Assembly: GCA_043802125.1 (NCBI GenBank)
Contig: JAZDLG010000023.1
Location: 1-14,019 of the forward strand
Direction: 5' to 3'
Source of the DNA: Phelpsiimicrobium sp043802125
GTDB taxonomy: Bacteria; Omnitrophota; Gorgyraeia; Velamenicoccales; Velamenicoccaceae
DNA length: 14,019 nucleotides
Shown here piece by piece: positions 1 to 6,374 of the stretch. The translations under genes and the position numbers were made by a program. Each line of letters starts with the position of its first letter. The first letter of the stretch is position 1. Under the pieces are notes generated by a model. That model ran no database searches and was not told the DNA's origin. It saw only the letters and a program-made list of their open reading frames with translations.

Positions 1-270
1 CAAAGGCATGAATTTATAATGCCACACGAACCGCGCCGGTACCGCTTTAATTACTTGCTCAGGCACAGCCTTGTCTTTCAGGCTGGGGATGAACTGAATA
101 GAGAGCTGTTCGGCAAGCGTCATCAAAAGTTGTTCTTCGGAGATAAAGCCCATCCTCACCAATGACTTACCCAAAAGCTCGCCGGTCTTAGTATGTTCAC
201 GCAGTGCCACCTCAAGCTGCGCCTGCGTTACAACGCCTTTTTTAATAAGCAACTCGCCTAATTTCAGCAT
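1..270 (-). CDS. PilB/GspE/MshE-type ATPase, N-terminal MshEN domain (partial)
   Basis: The first 90 residues of a type II secretion/type IV pilus assembly ATPase are visible; the rest runs off the window, so the catalytic P-loop domain is not seen. Residues 3-26 and 32-55 form two 24-residue motifs of the pattern (R/K)LGxxLxxxG-x(7)-L-x(6), split by a five-residue spacer (TKTGE). This is the layout of the MshEN domain, known in MshE and some PilB proteins to bind cyclic di-GMP. In the first motif the usual Arg is Lys3 and the closing Gln is His26, so binding is plausible but not certain. The ATG at 268-270 has GAGG seven bases upstream. The gene lies 44 bases after the beta-subunit stop, with a hairpin repeat between, and probably ends the same operon. 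The family drives pilus or pseudopilus extension at the inner membrane. Confidence 0.85.
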   Translation of the reverse strand, partial: MLKLGELLIKKGVVTQAQLEVALREHTKTGELLGKSLVRMGFISEEQLLMTLAEQLSIQFIPSLKDKAVPEQVIKAVPARFVWHYKFMPL

Positions 271-284
271 CTTATAACCTCACT

Positions 285-319
285 AATGAGACAAATCAAA
301 CAGGATGATTTGTCTCATT
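285..319. repeat. 35-bp hairpin repeat, copy 1 (contains the beta-subunit stop codon)
   Basis: A perfect 14-bp inverted repeat, AATGAGACAAATCA (285-298) and TGATTTGTCTCATT (306-319), encloses a 7-base loop. On the minus strand its first bases, AATGAG, supply the TGA stop of the beta-subunit gene. It matches the hairpin at 4832-4866 at 31 of 35 positions when one copy is inverted. There is no T-tract after it, so it does not look like an intrinsic terminator. A REP/MITE-type mobile palindrome or an mRNA-processing hairpin is more likely. Confidence 0.85.
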
Positions 320-1712
320 GGGTTTGGGGAGTCAATGGCCCCATCATGTAAAAATCCTCGTCAGGCACGCTATCCATGCGGCCTGAAATAATGCGCTCGC
401 ACCCTGTCAGCGTCTCCTCCAGGCTCACATACTTTCCTTTCCTGTTGGTGTAAACCTCCGCCGTAAAAAATGGCTGGGTCAGAAAATTATCAAGCTTGCG
501 CGCTCTATGGAAAATAATGCGGTCGTTCTTTGAAAGTTCCTCAATACCGATTATAGCGGCTAACCGCTGAAGCTCGTCGTATTTATGAAAAAGCCTTATC
601 ACGTCCTGTGCCACATCAAAATGCCTTTTGCCGACAACGCGCGGATTTAAATACGCCGAAGACGACATGAGCGGGTCAATAGCCGGATACAGGCCGCGCT
701 GGACCCTGGAGCGGGACAAGACAAGAATAGAATCCAGATGAGAAAAGATACACACGACCGCCGGGTCTGTCAGGTCATCTGCCGGCACATAAACCGCCTC
801 AATGGCCGTGATAGAAGCGCCAAGCCTTGAGCGTATACGCTCGTGGAACTCGCCTATTTCGCTGGTCAGCGTCGGCTGATAACCTGTCTCCGACGGTATC
901 CTGCCCAAAAGGGCTGACAATTCAGAGCCCGCCTGCGCGAACCTGAATACATTGTCCATAAGAAATAGGACGCTATGGCCATCCTCCTGCAGTGATTCGG
1001 CAAAGGCTATGCCGGTGGAAACGACTTCAAACCGGGCGCCCGGAGACTCGTCCATCTGGCCGAAGACCAGAATAGACTTCGGAAGGATATCACTTCTCAA
1101 AAATTCAAAATAGAGTTCATTGCCTTCGCGGATACGCTCTCCCGCGCCGGTGAAGACACAAAGCCACTGTTGTTTTTTAATGATGTTGTGGATGATCTCT
1201 AACGTCAGCAAGCTCTTGCCTAACGCGGCGCCCCCAAGAATGCCGGTCTTTGTATTTTTTAAAAGCGGGAAGAGAAGGTCTATCATCTTGATACCCGTTT
1301 CTATGATCTCATAACTTTCTTTCTCTTTTTCCCCTAAGTTTATCTTTTCTTTGAGAGCGCCCGCGCGCCTGACTAAAAAAAATGCATTTGAATGTATGGG
1401 GCCCTTCTTGTCAATGGGCTCGCCTAAGACGTTCAATACCCTGCCCAAAGCTGACTCTCCTCTTGGTATAGAAAGAGAGTCGCCTGTCCTGCGGACCTGC
1501 GCGCTCCTTGCCATGCCGTAGGTCGGCGTCAAAGAAATACAACGGGCTATATAGCCTGCCTGGTGCTCTATGACCTCCAACACGACCTCCTGGGCATCAT
1601 ATGTCGTCGCCTTTAATATCTCATAGATAAAAGGCAGGTCTTCTTCGCGCTCAAATACTACGTCAACAACAGGGCCGCGCACAGCCAGGACCTTTCCGTT
1701 GGCTAATCTCAT
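315..1712 (-). CDS. atpD: F-type (N-ATPase-like) ATPase beta subunit
   Basis: This is the catalytic subunit of the F1 head, hydrolysing or making ATP at the alpha/beta interface. The 465 residues cover the full family length. The P-loop GGAALGKS is at 160-167 (canonical GGAGVGKT), the catalytic Glu is in GERIREGNELY (Glu192), and the Walker B/switch stretch MDNVFRFAQAGSELSALLGR is intact. VPADDLTDPA and RARKLDNFLTQPFF also match; the DELSEED loop reads IEELSKND. All catalytic residues I can place are present, so an active enzyme is expected. The ATG overlaps the gamma stop by four bases (ATGA) and has GGAG seven bases upstream. It is the last ATPase gene here, whereas in N-ATPase operons beta comes first. 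Its stop codon lies inside the 35-bp hairpin repeat. The divergence from standard AtpD (ALGKS, SEIGEFHERI) makes the alternate F1F0 type likely. Confidence 0.95.
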   Translation of the reverse strand: MRLANGKVLAVRGPVVDVVFEREEDLPFIYEILKATTYDAQEVVLEVIEHQAGYIARCISLTPTYGMARSAQVRRTGDSLSIPRGESALGRVLNVLGEPIDKKGPIHSNAFFLVRRAGALKEKINLGEKEKESYEIIETGIKMIDLLFPLLKNTKTGILGGAALGKSLLTLEIIHNIIKKQQWLCVFTGAGERIREGNELYFEFLRSDILPKSILVFGQMDESPGARFEVVSTGIAFAESLQEDGHSVLFLMDNVFRFAQAGSELSALLGRIPSETGYQPTLTSEIGEFHERIRSRLGASITAIEAVYVPADDLTDPAVVCIFSHLDSILVLSRSRVQRGLYPAIDPLMSSSAYLNPRVVGKRHFDVAQDVIRLFHKYDELQRLAAIIGIEELSKNDRIIFHRARKLDNFLTQPFFTAEVYTNRKGKYVSLEETLTGCERIISGRMDSVPDEDFYMMGPLTPQTQ

Positions 1713-2590
1713 GCCTTTTCTCCAGCCTCAGTGTGCCTCCAGCGCAGGCGGCTCGCGAAGATCTCTCTGATATTCTTATCGCTCTTTTCGTGGAGATGTT
1801 TAAAATATTCATATTTGAGCTTCTTGTTCGCGTTTAAGATCTCCTCGTGGCTGCCTTCCAGGTGGATGATGCGCGCCGCGCACTCCGAGAGCTTGGACTC
1901 CCAAAACATCTCATATAACTTCTGCATAAGGTACGCCCTCACCATGAAATCAACTACCTTAGCCTTAGACGGTTCCATCAAAAACTCTATATGCCTTGTA
2001 ATTTTTCTCCTGACATCCTTCTTCTGGCCGAAAATATCGCCGCATGGCAAGAGGCGGGTAGCTTCTATGCGTTGCATGGTCAACGATAAAAATACGGGAT
2101 ACGCTACGATGACGCTGCCTATTTTTTTACTTAAAAATTTAGAGATGAGCAGGTCTCTTATTGCCACCGCCCGGGCGTAAGTGATGTCGTCGCCTATGCC
2201 CGGCAAGACCGTAAAGACGCCGCTCTGGCTCTCCGACAAATAACGCGCGCCTCTTTCCCCCATTACTATCAATTCATCACTGGATGAGGACTGCTCAAGC
2301 CCGGCGTTTATCACCATCGCGTTCAGGCTGCCCAAAAAACCTTCGTCGGAAGTAATCATCACGATGGCCTTGGGTAATTGGGCCCGCTCCGTTAAAAAAG
2401 GATGCGCGGTATTTCGCGCGTCTATCTGGGCTAAAAATTCCTCAAGCTTCGTCTTAAAATCTTCAAAACCTTTCCTGCGGCGCTGAAGGCTGCGGAACTG
2501 GCTGGCTGTGGCGCCCTTTAAAACCTCTATCATGTCCTGAAGCTCATTTGCGAACCTCAAGTCTTCTCTGAGTTTGATCAAAGGTATCAT
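1709..2590 (-). CDS. atpG: F-type ATPase gamma subunit, divergent
   Basis: This is the central rotor shaft that links the F1 head to the c ring. The 293-residue protein has the two long helices expected at the ends: residues about 1-55 (LREDLRFANELQDMIEVLKG) and the last 70 residues (CAARIIHLEGSHEEILNANK). Between them is a Rossmann-like middle starting at ITSDEGFLGSLNAMVI, matching the ITSDRGLCGGLN region of standard gamma with altered residues. Similarity is weak outside these parts, as in gamma subunits of alternate F1F0 ATPases. The C terminus carries a basic tail (RLRWRHTEAGEKA) longer than usual. It starts three bases after the alpha stop without a strong ribosome site close by, so translation probably depends on coupling. 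The end overlaps beta by four bases. Confidence 0.9.
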   Translation of the reverse strand: MIPLIKLREDLRFANELQDMIEVLKGATASQFRSLQRRRKGFEDFKTKLEEFLAQIDARNTAHPFLTERAQLPKAIVMITSDEGFLGSLNAMVINAGLEQSSSSDELIVMGERGARYLSESQSGVFTVLPGIGDDITYARAVAIRDLLISKFLSKKIGSVIVAYPVFLSLTMQRIEATRLLPCGDIFGQKKDVRRKITRHIEFLMEPSKAKVVDFMVRAYLMQKLYEMFWESKLSECAARIIHLEGSHEEILNANKKLKYEYFKHLHEKSDKNIREIFASRLRWRHTEAGEKA

Positions 2591-2593
2591 ATA

Positions 2594-4078
2594 TTATACG
2601 ACCTTCTTCTCTCTGAAGAACTCCACAAACGCGCGGTCAAGCTCTTCTTTGACCTCGGAAGACAATATCTTCTTTTCAAGCAAGGCCTTAAGGAGCCCGG
2701 GATGCAGCTCTTCTAAATAATCCATTATTTCGCGGCCAAAAAGGCTTAAGCCGTCGGGCGAAAGGATCTCAAGTATCTTTCTCTTGAAGGCGTAGAGCTG
2801 AATGATCAGGTCCAATTCGGATACCGGCTTATGGGCGTTCTGCATCAATAATAGCGAAAGCGCCTCGCCCCTCCTTAATTTCTCCGAAATCTCCGTAGAC
2901 AATTTTGTTTTGATGCGCATAAGCCTGACCAGATCTTTGTATTGAGCATAGTCTAATCGCAGCGTGTCGCTCACCTCGCGCAGAGCGTCAGACTGGACCT
3001 TGCTGCCGATACGCGATACAGACAGCCCCAAGTCTATGGCGGGCTTGAACCCTTCGTGAAAAAGGCTGCTTGAGATATAAACTTGTCCGTCGGTCATGGA
3101 TACGAGGTTGCTCTGGATGTATCCTGTGATATCTCCCTGCAGCGTCTCCACAATAGGAAAAAACGTCATTGACCCTGAACCCATCTCAGGATTTAACCGG
3201 CCCGCGCGTTCCATCAATTGCGAATGAAGGTAAAAGATATCTCCGGGGTATGCCTCGCGGCCCGGAGACCTCTCCAAGAGCAAAGAAAGCTCCCTGTATA
3301 TCCAGGCGTGTTTTGTCAGGTCGTCAAATACGACAAAGGCATCTCTGCCGGAATACATAAAATATTCGGCCATAGTGGCTGCCACATAAGGCGCCAGATA
3401 TTGCTCTCCGGAAGAGGCCGAGGCAGAAGCAGCTACGACAATGGTGTAATCAAGGGCCTCCATCTCCTCAAGAGTATGGATGATCTTTAATAGGGACGCC
3501 TGAGACCCGCCCACCCAGCAATAGACGCAGATGACATTCTTGCCCTTTTGGTTGATTATGGTGTCTAAGGCCAGGGCTGTTTTGCCTGTTTGGCGGTCTC
3601 CGATTATCAATTCGCGCTGGCCTTTTCCTATGGGGATGATACTGTCTAAGATCTTGATGCCTGTGTGGAGCTGCTCAGTTATAGGCACGCGGTCAAGTAC
3701 TCCGGGCGCCTTGCGGAAGACCGGGCCAAAGGTATCGTTTGCCATCACATGGCTTTTGTCGTCAAGAAGCTCACCGGTGCTTGAGATGACGCGGCCGATA
3801 AAATTCTCTCCGACAGGGAGTGAAAATACTTCGTTGCGGCTTGATACCGTAGAGCCTAATTTAATATCTTTCTCGTCGCCTAAGATAAAGGCCATTACCT
3901 CTCGCGCGTTAAAATCAATGACGAGCCCCTTGCGGTTGACATCGCTGAATTCTACGATCTGGCCGTAAATACAGCTGGGCAAACCCTCTATTTTGACGAT
4001 GCCGCGCTTGACTTCTCTGACGACACCGACCTCTTTTATCTCAAACGGTTCTATTTTGATGGCCGGGGTTTTTCCCAT
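2594..4078 (-). CDS. atpA: F-type ATPase alpha subunit, short N terminus
   Basis: This is the non-catalytic nucleotide-binding subunit of F1. The P-loop GDRQTGKT is at 160-167; also visible are the APGVLDRVPI and PIGKGQRELIIGDR stretches, SASASSGEQYLAPY, RSPGREAYPGDIFYLHSQL and the arginine finger in LGLSVSRIGS. The length (494) is near normal, but the P-loop lies nine residues earlier than in E. coli alpha (169-176). The shortfall is at the N terminus, where the delta-binding helix normally lies; here it reads MGKTPAIKIEPFEIKEVGVV. This fits the fused delta, which lacks the domain that would bind that helix. It starts eight bases after the b-delta stop, with only a weak AGGG upstream. The gene product should form the hexamer with beta. 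Confidence 0.96.
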   Translation of the reverse strand: MGKTPAIKIEPFEIKEVGVVREVKRGIVKIEGLPSCIYGQIVEFSDVNRKGLVIDFNAREVMAFILGDEKDIKLGSTVSSRNEVFSLPVGENFIGRVISSTGELLDDKSHVMANDTFGPVFRKAPGVLDRVPITEQLHTGIKILDSIIPIGKGQRELIIGDRQTGKTALALDTIINQKGKNVICVYCWVGGSQASLLKIIHTLEEMEALDYTIVVAASASASSGEQYLAPYVAATMAEYFMYSGRDAFVVFDDLTKHAWIYRELSLLLERSPGREAYPGDIFYLHSQLMERAGRLNPEMGSGSMTFFPIVETLQGDITGYIQSNLVSMTDGQVYISSSLFHEGFKPAIDLGLSVSRIGSKVQSDALREVSDTLRLDYAQYKDLVRLMRIKTKLSTEISEKLRRGEALSLLLMQNAHKPVSELDLIIQLYAFKRKILEILSPDGLSLFGREIMDYLEELHPGLLKALLEKKILSSEVKEELDRAFVEFFREKKVV

Positions 4079-4086
4079 ACGTGTCT

Positions 4087-4812
4087 TTAAGCCCTGCTCA
4101 TTCTGAGCGCGTTCATCGCTTTAGCCATTTTATTCTTTAAGCTTCCGTCTATGACAAGCCCGCCTAATTTTATGACCATGCCTACGATAAGAGACGCCTC
4201 TATCTTCTGTACGACCTTAAATTCAAAACCTAACTTGGAGGCAAGGATCTCTTTAAGCTTGGCTTCTTCCTGCGGCGAAAGCTGCAAAGGCGTCAAGACC
4301 TCAACTGTGTCTACTCTTACGGCCAGTCTCGCCTTATCAACTTTTTTCAATTCCTCAATAAGATCGTCAATAAGCTGCGAGTGCAAAAGCTCCTGGCCCT
4401 TGGTAGAAAATGCGTAAGTGATAAGCTCCTGCGCCAGGCTAACGGCCTTCTCTTCGGCGCTCGCCATCATCTCAGCCTCCACTTTCTTTGTTTTCTCCAA
4501 GGCCTCAACGACGGTCTTTTTTGCCTGCTGCTCAGCGCGCTCCGATGCTTCCAAAGTTATTTTCTCTGCGCTGTGGCGCGCGTTCTCAATAATGCGCTTG
4601 GCCTCCTCTTTACTGCGCGCGATCTCGCTCTCAGATTGGACCCTGACACGCTCTAACTCCTTGTTCAAGATATCTTCCTTTTCCAGGCTCTCCTGATGGA
4701 GGACCTGGAGCCTGTTCAAAGCTACTTTGAGCTGGCTGCCGAATAGAAGACGCAAGACGGCGATGATCACGCCGAAGGTGATGACCTGGATCAAGATCAG
4801 AGACCAAACCAT
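4087..4812 (-). CDS. atpF: F-type ATPase b subunit fused to delta C-terminal domain
   Basis: This is the peripheral stator stalk. Residues 1-24 (from MVWSLILIQVITFGVII) form one membrane helix. Residues about 25-135 are a highly charged coiled coil typical of b. The last about 75 residues match the C-terminal domain of delta/OSCP: LSPQEEAKLKEILASKLGF, then VGMVIKLGGLVIDGSLKNKM, as in the family pattern GGVVIRxGDxVIDGSv. No room exists for the delta N-terminal helix bundle. A b subunit carrying a delta-like tail, with no separate delta gene, is known from N-ATPases (alternate F1F0 subunit B). I chose the ATG at 4810-4812, which has GGAG five bases upstream. A longer reading from 4929 would overlap the c gene and the hairpin and add a non-helical 39-residue leader. 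The product has 241 residues. Confidence 0.9.
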   Translation of the reverse strand: MVWSLILIQVITFGVIIAVLRLLFGSQLKVALNRLQVLHQESLEKEDILNKELERVRVQSESEIARSKEEAKRIIENARHSAEKITLEASERAEQQAKKTVVEALEKTKKVEAEMMASAEEKAVSLAQELITYAFSTKGQELLHSQLIDDLIEELKKVDKARLAVRVDTVEVLTPLQLSPQEEAKLKEILASKLGFEFKVVQKIEASLIVGMVIKLGGLVIDGSLKNKMAKAMNALRMSRA

Positions 4813-4831
4813 GCAAACTCCACATTTAACG

Positions 4832-4866
4832 AATGAGACAAAGTGTCCTGCTTGATTTGTCTCATT
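4832..4866. repeat. 35-bp hairpin repeat, copy 2 (contains the c-subunit stop codon)
   Basis: The inverted repeat AATGAGACAAA (4832-4842) and TTTGTCTCATT (4856-4866) has 11-bp arms around a 13-base loop. In inverted orientation it agrees with the 285-319 copy at 31 of 35 positions, loop included. On the minus strand AATGAG gives the TGA stop of the c-subunit gene, the same arrangement as at the beta-subunit end. It fills most of the 49-base c/b gap, the widest spacing inside the ATPase cluster, and could affect the relative output of c and b mRNA. Confidence 0.85.
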
Positions 4867-5071
4867 TGAATAGGTTATAGACCATAACGAGGGCGATGAC
4901 AGCAATGCCTTCGGCGAACAAAAAAGCAAAACCCATGGCCAACATGATCTTGGGCGACGCTGCCGGGTTCCTGCCTAAAGCCCTTACGGCCGCATACCCG
5001 ACCACAGCGATAATAAGGGATGGGCCCAGGGTGCTGATGAACATGACCAACGCTATTGTTAAATTCCGCAT
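4862..5071 (-). CDS. atpE: F0 c subunit (proteolipid), divergent
   Basis: This is the membrane rotor-ring subunit. The 69 residues form a hairpin of two membrane helices (about 5-30 and 42-68) with the conserved polar loop RNP at 34-36 and the ion-carrying carboxylate Glu54, exactly 20 residues after the loop Arg as in other c subunits. Unusual features: the TM1 glycine motif (GxGxGxG) is replaced by GPSLIIAVVGY with bulky Ile/Val. The positions of the Na+ ligands Gln32 and Ser66 of Ilyobacter c are Ile21 and Gly55, arguing for protons if it conducts ions at all. It follows epsilon by 13 bases with no a-subunit gene between. GGAG/GAGG lies a little far upstream of the ATG. The stop is inside the hairpin repeat. 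Confidence 0.92.
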   Translation of the reverse strand: MRNLTIALVMFISTLGPSLIIAVVGYAAVRALGRNPAASPKIMLAMGFAFLFAEGIAVIALVMVYNLFK

Positions 5072-5084
5072 AACGGCGCCGCCT

Positions 5085-5333
5085 CTACTCCACCAAAATT
5101 ATCAATTCATTATTCCTCATCCTCGCCAAACCTCTATGGACACGGATGGGTTTTAAATCATGTACCCCAAGTTTTGCCATGGGCACAAGCCTGATTAAAC
5201 CTTTACCCAAGGCCACAAAAATAGATTCGTGGTCATCTAAGATGGCAATCTCTCCGTCGGTAGCCGGCAATACAGCCTCTGAGACAGCGCCTTGAAAAAT
5301 AGTATGTTGAGCATCCAGTATAGATATTCTCAT
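5085..5333 (-). CDS. atpC: F-type ATPase epsilon subunit, beta-domain only
   Basis: Epsilon sits at the foot of gamma and contacts the c ring. The 82 residues match the N-terminal beta-sandwich: MRISILDAQHTIFQGAVSEA, VLPATDGEIAILDDHESIFV and the final NNELIILVE, against the family pattern VxLPGTDGEfgILpgHaPlI...V.ILaE. The usual C-terminal helical hairpin (about 45-50 residues), which inhibits ATP hydrolysis in many bacteria, is absent. Short epsilon forms are known, for example in green sulfur bacteria. Without it, restraint of wasteful hydrolysis must come from elsewhere. The ATG overlaps the upstream regulator gene by four bases (ATGA), so the ATPase is translationally coupled to the diguanylate cyclase. 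Confidence 0.93.
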   Translation of the reverse strand: MRISILDAQHTIFQGAVSEAVLPATDGEIAILDDHESIFVALGKGLIRLVPMAKLGVHDLKPIRVHRGLARMRNNELIILVE

Positions 5334-6208
5334 ACCAAACAGACCTTGTTCTTGCCGGTGGTCTTGGCCTGATATAGCGCTTTATCCGCTTTGTCTATTA
5401 AGACGTCTTTCTCGGTCGCGTCAGCCGGGTAATCAGAGATACCCATGCTGATGGTGGTAGGCAGGCTCAGGCGCACGAGATTCAACATCCTCTCAGCAGC
5501 CAGGGCCGCGCCTTTCTTGTCCGTTTCTATCATCAGGATCACGAATTCTTCGCCGCCGTAGCGAAAGACCATGTCTAAGTTCCTGATGGAGCGTATAAAA
5601 AGGTTCGTCAAACCCCGCAGGAGTTCGTCGCCCGCCATATGGCCGTTGGTGTCGTTGTATTTTTTAAAATCATCCACGTCCGTCATGATCACGCAAAGAT
5701 GCTGAGGATAGCGGCGCGCGCGCGTTATTTCGCGGTCCAGGACTTCGTGGAGATAGCGGTGGTTATAAACACCGGTAAGGCCGTCTAAAATGGATAGGTC
5801 GTAATAATATGATTTCTTGTTCGCTTCATCCATAAGGAAGTAGCGTTCCACCGCGTGTTCTACGACGATCCTTATCTCGCTGGGGTTGAAAGGCTTGGTG
5901 ACATACCCGAAAGCGCCGTCTTCCATGACTTCAACGGCAGAATTGATAAAGAGATACGGCGTGATAACGACAACGCTTATCTTCGGGTCTAAGTTCTTAA
6001 TAGCGCGCACAAGCTCCGAACCGCTCATGTCCGGCATCCTGAGCTCCGCTATTACCACGGCGCATTTTATATCCTTGAGCATCTTCAAGCCTTCTTTGGC
6101 TGAACTCGCTATGCTCACGTTATGGCCTGAGGCATAAAGGACTTGCCCGATTGTCTCCGATGATTCTTTTTCATCTTCAATCACTAAAATATCAGCGCTT
6201 TTCCTCAT
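5330..6208 (-). CDS. Response regulator-diguanylate cyclase (REC-GGDEF), first gene of the ATPase operon
   Basis: The 292-residue protein has a receiver domain (about 5-120) and a GGDEF domain (about 136-292) that makes cyclic di-GMP from two GTP. The active-site motif RYGGEEF (GGEEF 218-222) is intact, with metal ligand Asp177 in MTDVDDFK and a proper inhibitory I-site RNLD (209-212) five residues before it. In the receiver the acidic pair Glu11/Asp12, Thr83 and Lys105 are present, but the phosphorylated Asp is Glu55 (codon GAG, in IAELRMPDMSG). It may be locked in an on-like state or be unphosphorylatable. AGAGG lies six bases upstream of the ATG at 6206-6208. A strong promoter and leader hairpin precede it. 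The end overlaps epsilon by four bases, which is unexpected for an ATP synthase operon. Confidence 0.95.
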   Translation of the reverse strand: MRKSADILVIEDEKESSETIGQVLYASGHNVSIASSAKEGLKMLKDIKCAVVIAELRMPDMSGSELVRAIKNLDPKISVVVITPYLFINSAVEVMEDGAFGYVTKPFNPSEIRIVVEHAVERYFLMDEANKKSYYYDLSILDGLTGVYNHRYLHEVLDREITRARRYPQHLCVIMTDVDDFKKYNDTNGHMAGDELLRGLTNLFIRSIRNLDMVFRYGGEEFVILMIETDKKGAALAAERMLNLVRLSLPTTISMGISDYPADATEKDVLIDKADKALYQAKTTGKNKVCLV

Positions 6209-6229
6209 GGCACACCTCTTCCATTGTAA

Positions 6230-6250
6230 ACCCCGTTAGAGAAACGGGGT
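6230..6250 (-). other. Leader hairpin upstream of the REC-GGDEF/ATPase operon
   Basis: ACCCCGTT and AACGGGGT form an 8-bp stem around the loop AGAGA/TCTCT. It lies between the predicted start of transcription and the ribosome site, very near the mRNA 5' end. No T-tract follows, so it is more likely a 5' stabilising or regulatory hairpin than a terminator. It is too small to be recognised as a known riboswitch. Confidence 0.5.
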
Positions 6251-6265
6251 AACTTATTACTATAT

Positions 6266-6292
6266 ATTATATATAGAAACAAGCAGAGTCAA
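6266..6292 (-). promoter_or_regulatory. Sigma70-type promoter of the REC-GGDEF/ATPase operon
   Basis: On the minus strand, TTGACT (6287-6292) is followed after 15 bases by a perfect TATAAT (6266-6271). An alternative TAATAT (6264-6269) gives the preferred 17-base spacing. The site is in an AT-rich tract (TATATATAATATATAG) about 55-60 bases before the ATG. Confidence 0.6.
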
Positions 6293-6309
6293 CTGCATTA
6301 TTTACGTTA

Positions 6310-6358
6310 TTTACGAAACTGTTTTTGACCCGTTAGGGAAAGTGGGTATAAGCTATAC
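6310..6358. repeat. 49-bp accessory-gene 3' repeat, copy A
   Basis: The copy starts TTTACGAAACTGTTTTTGAC and ends AAGCTATAC. It agrees with copy C (8700-8748) at 43 of 49 positions, and all six differences are transitions. It lies 16 bases beyond the stop of the DUF4143 ATPase gene. An additional TTTACGTT just outside (6301-6308) is also present beside copy C. A small inverted repeat GAAAC-T-GTTTT lies within. Confidence 0.8.
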
Positions 6359-6374
6359 AAAGCTGGGGTCCATT

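Noticed and set aside
285..319. Intrinsic terminator after the beta-subunit gene
   Set aside because: The stem is strong but AT-rich and not followed by a T-tract on the minus strand, and the next gene starts 44 bases on.
1731..2180. 149-codon plus-strand open frame opposite gamma
   Set aside because: It lies wholly antisense to a clear gamma-subunit gene; its composition looks like an opposite-strand shadow.
3531..3968. 145-codon plus-strand open frame opposite alpha
   Set aside because: It is antisense to highly conserved alpha-subunit sequence with no homology of its own.
4813..4929. 39-residue N-terminal extension of the b-delta subunit
   Set aside because: It would overlap the c gene and run through the hairpin; the ATG at 4812 has a good ribosome site and starts directly at the membrane helix.
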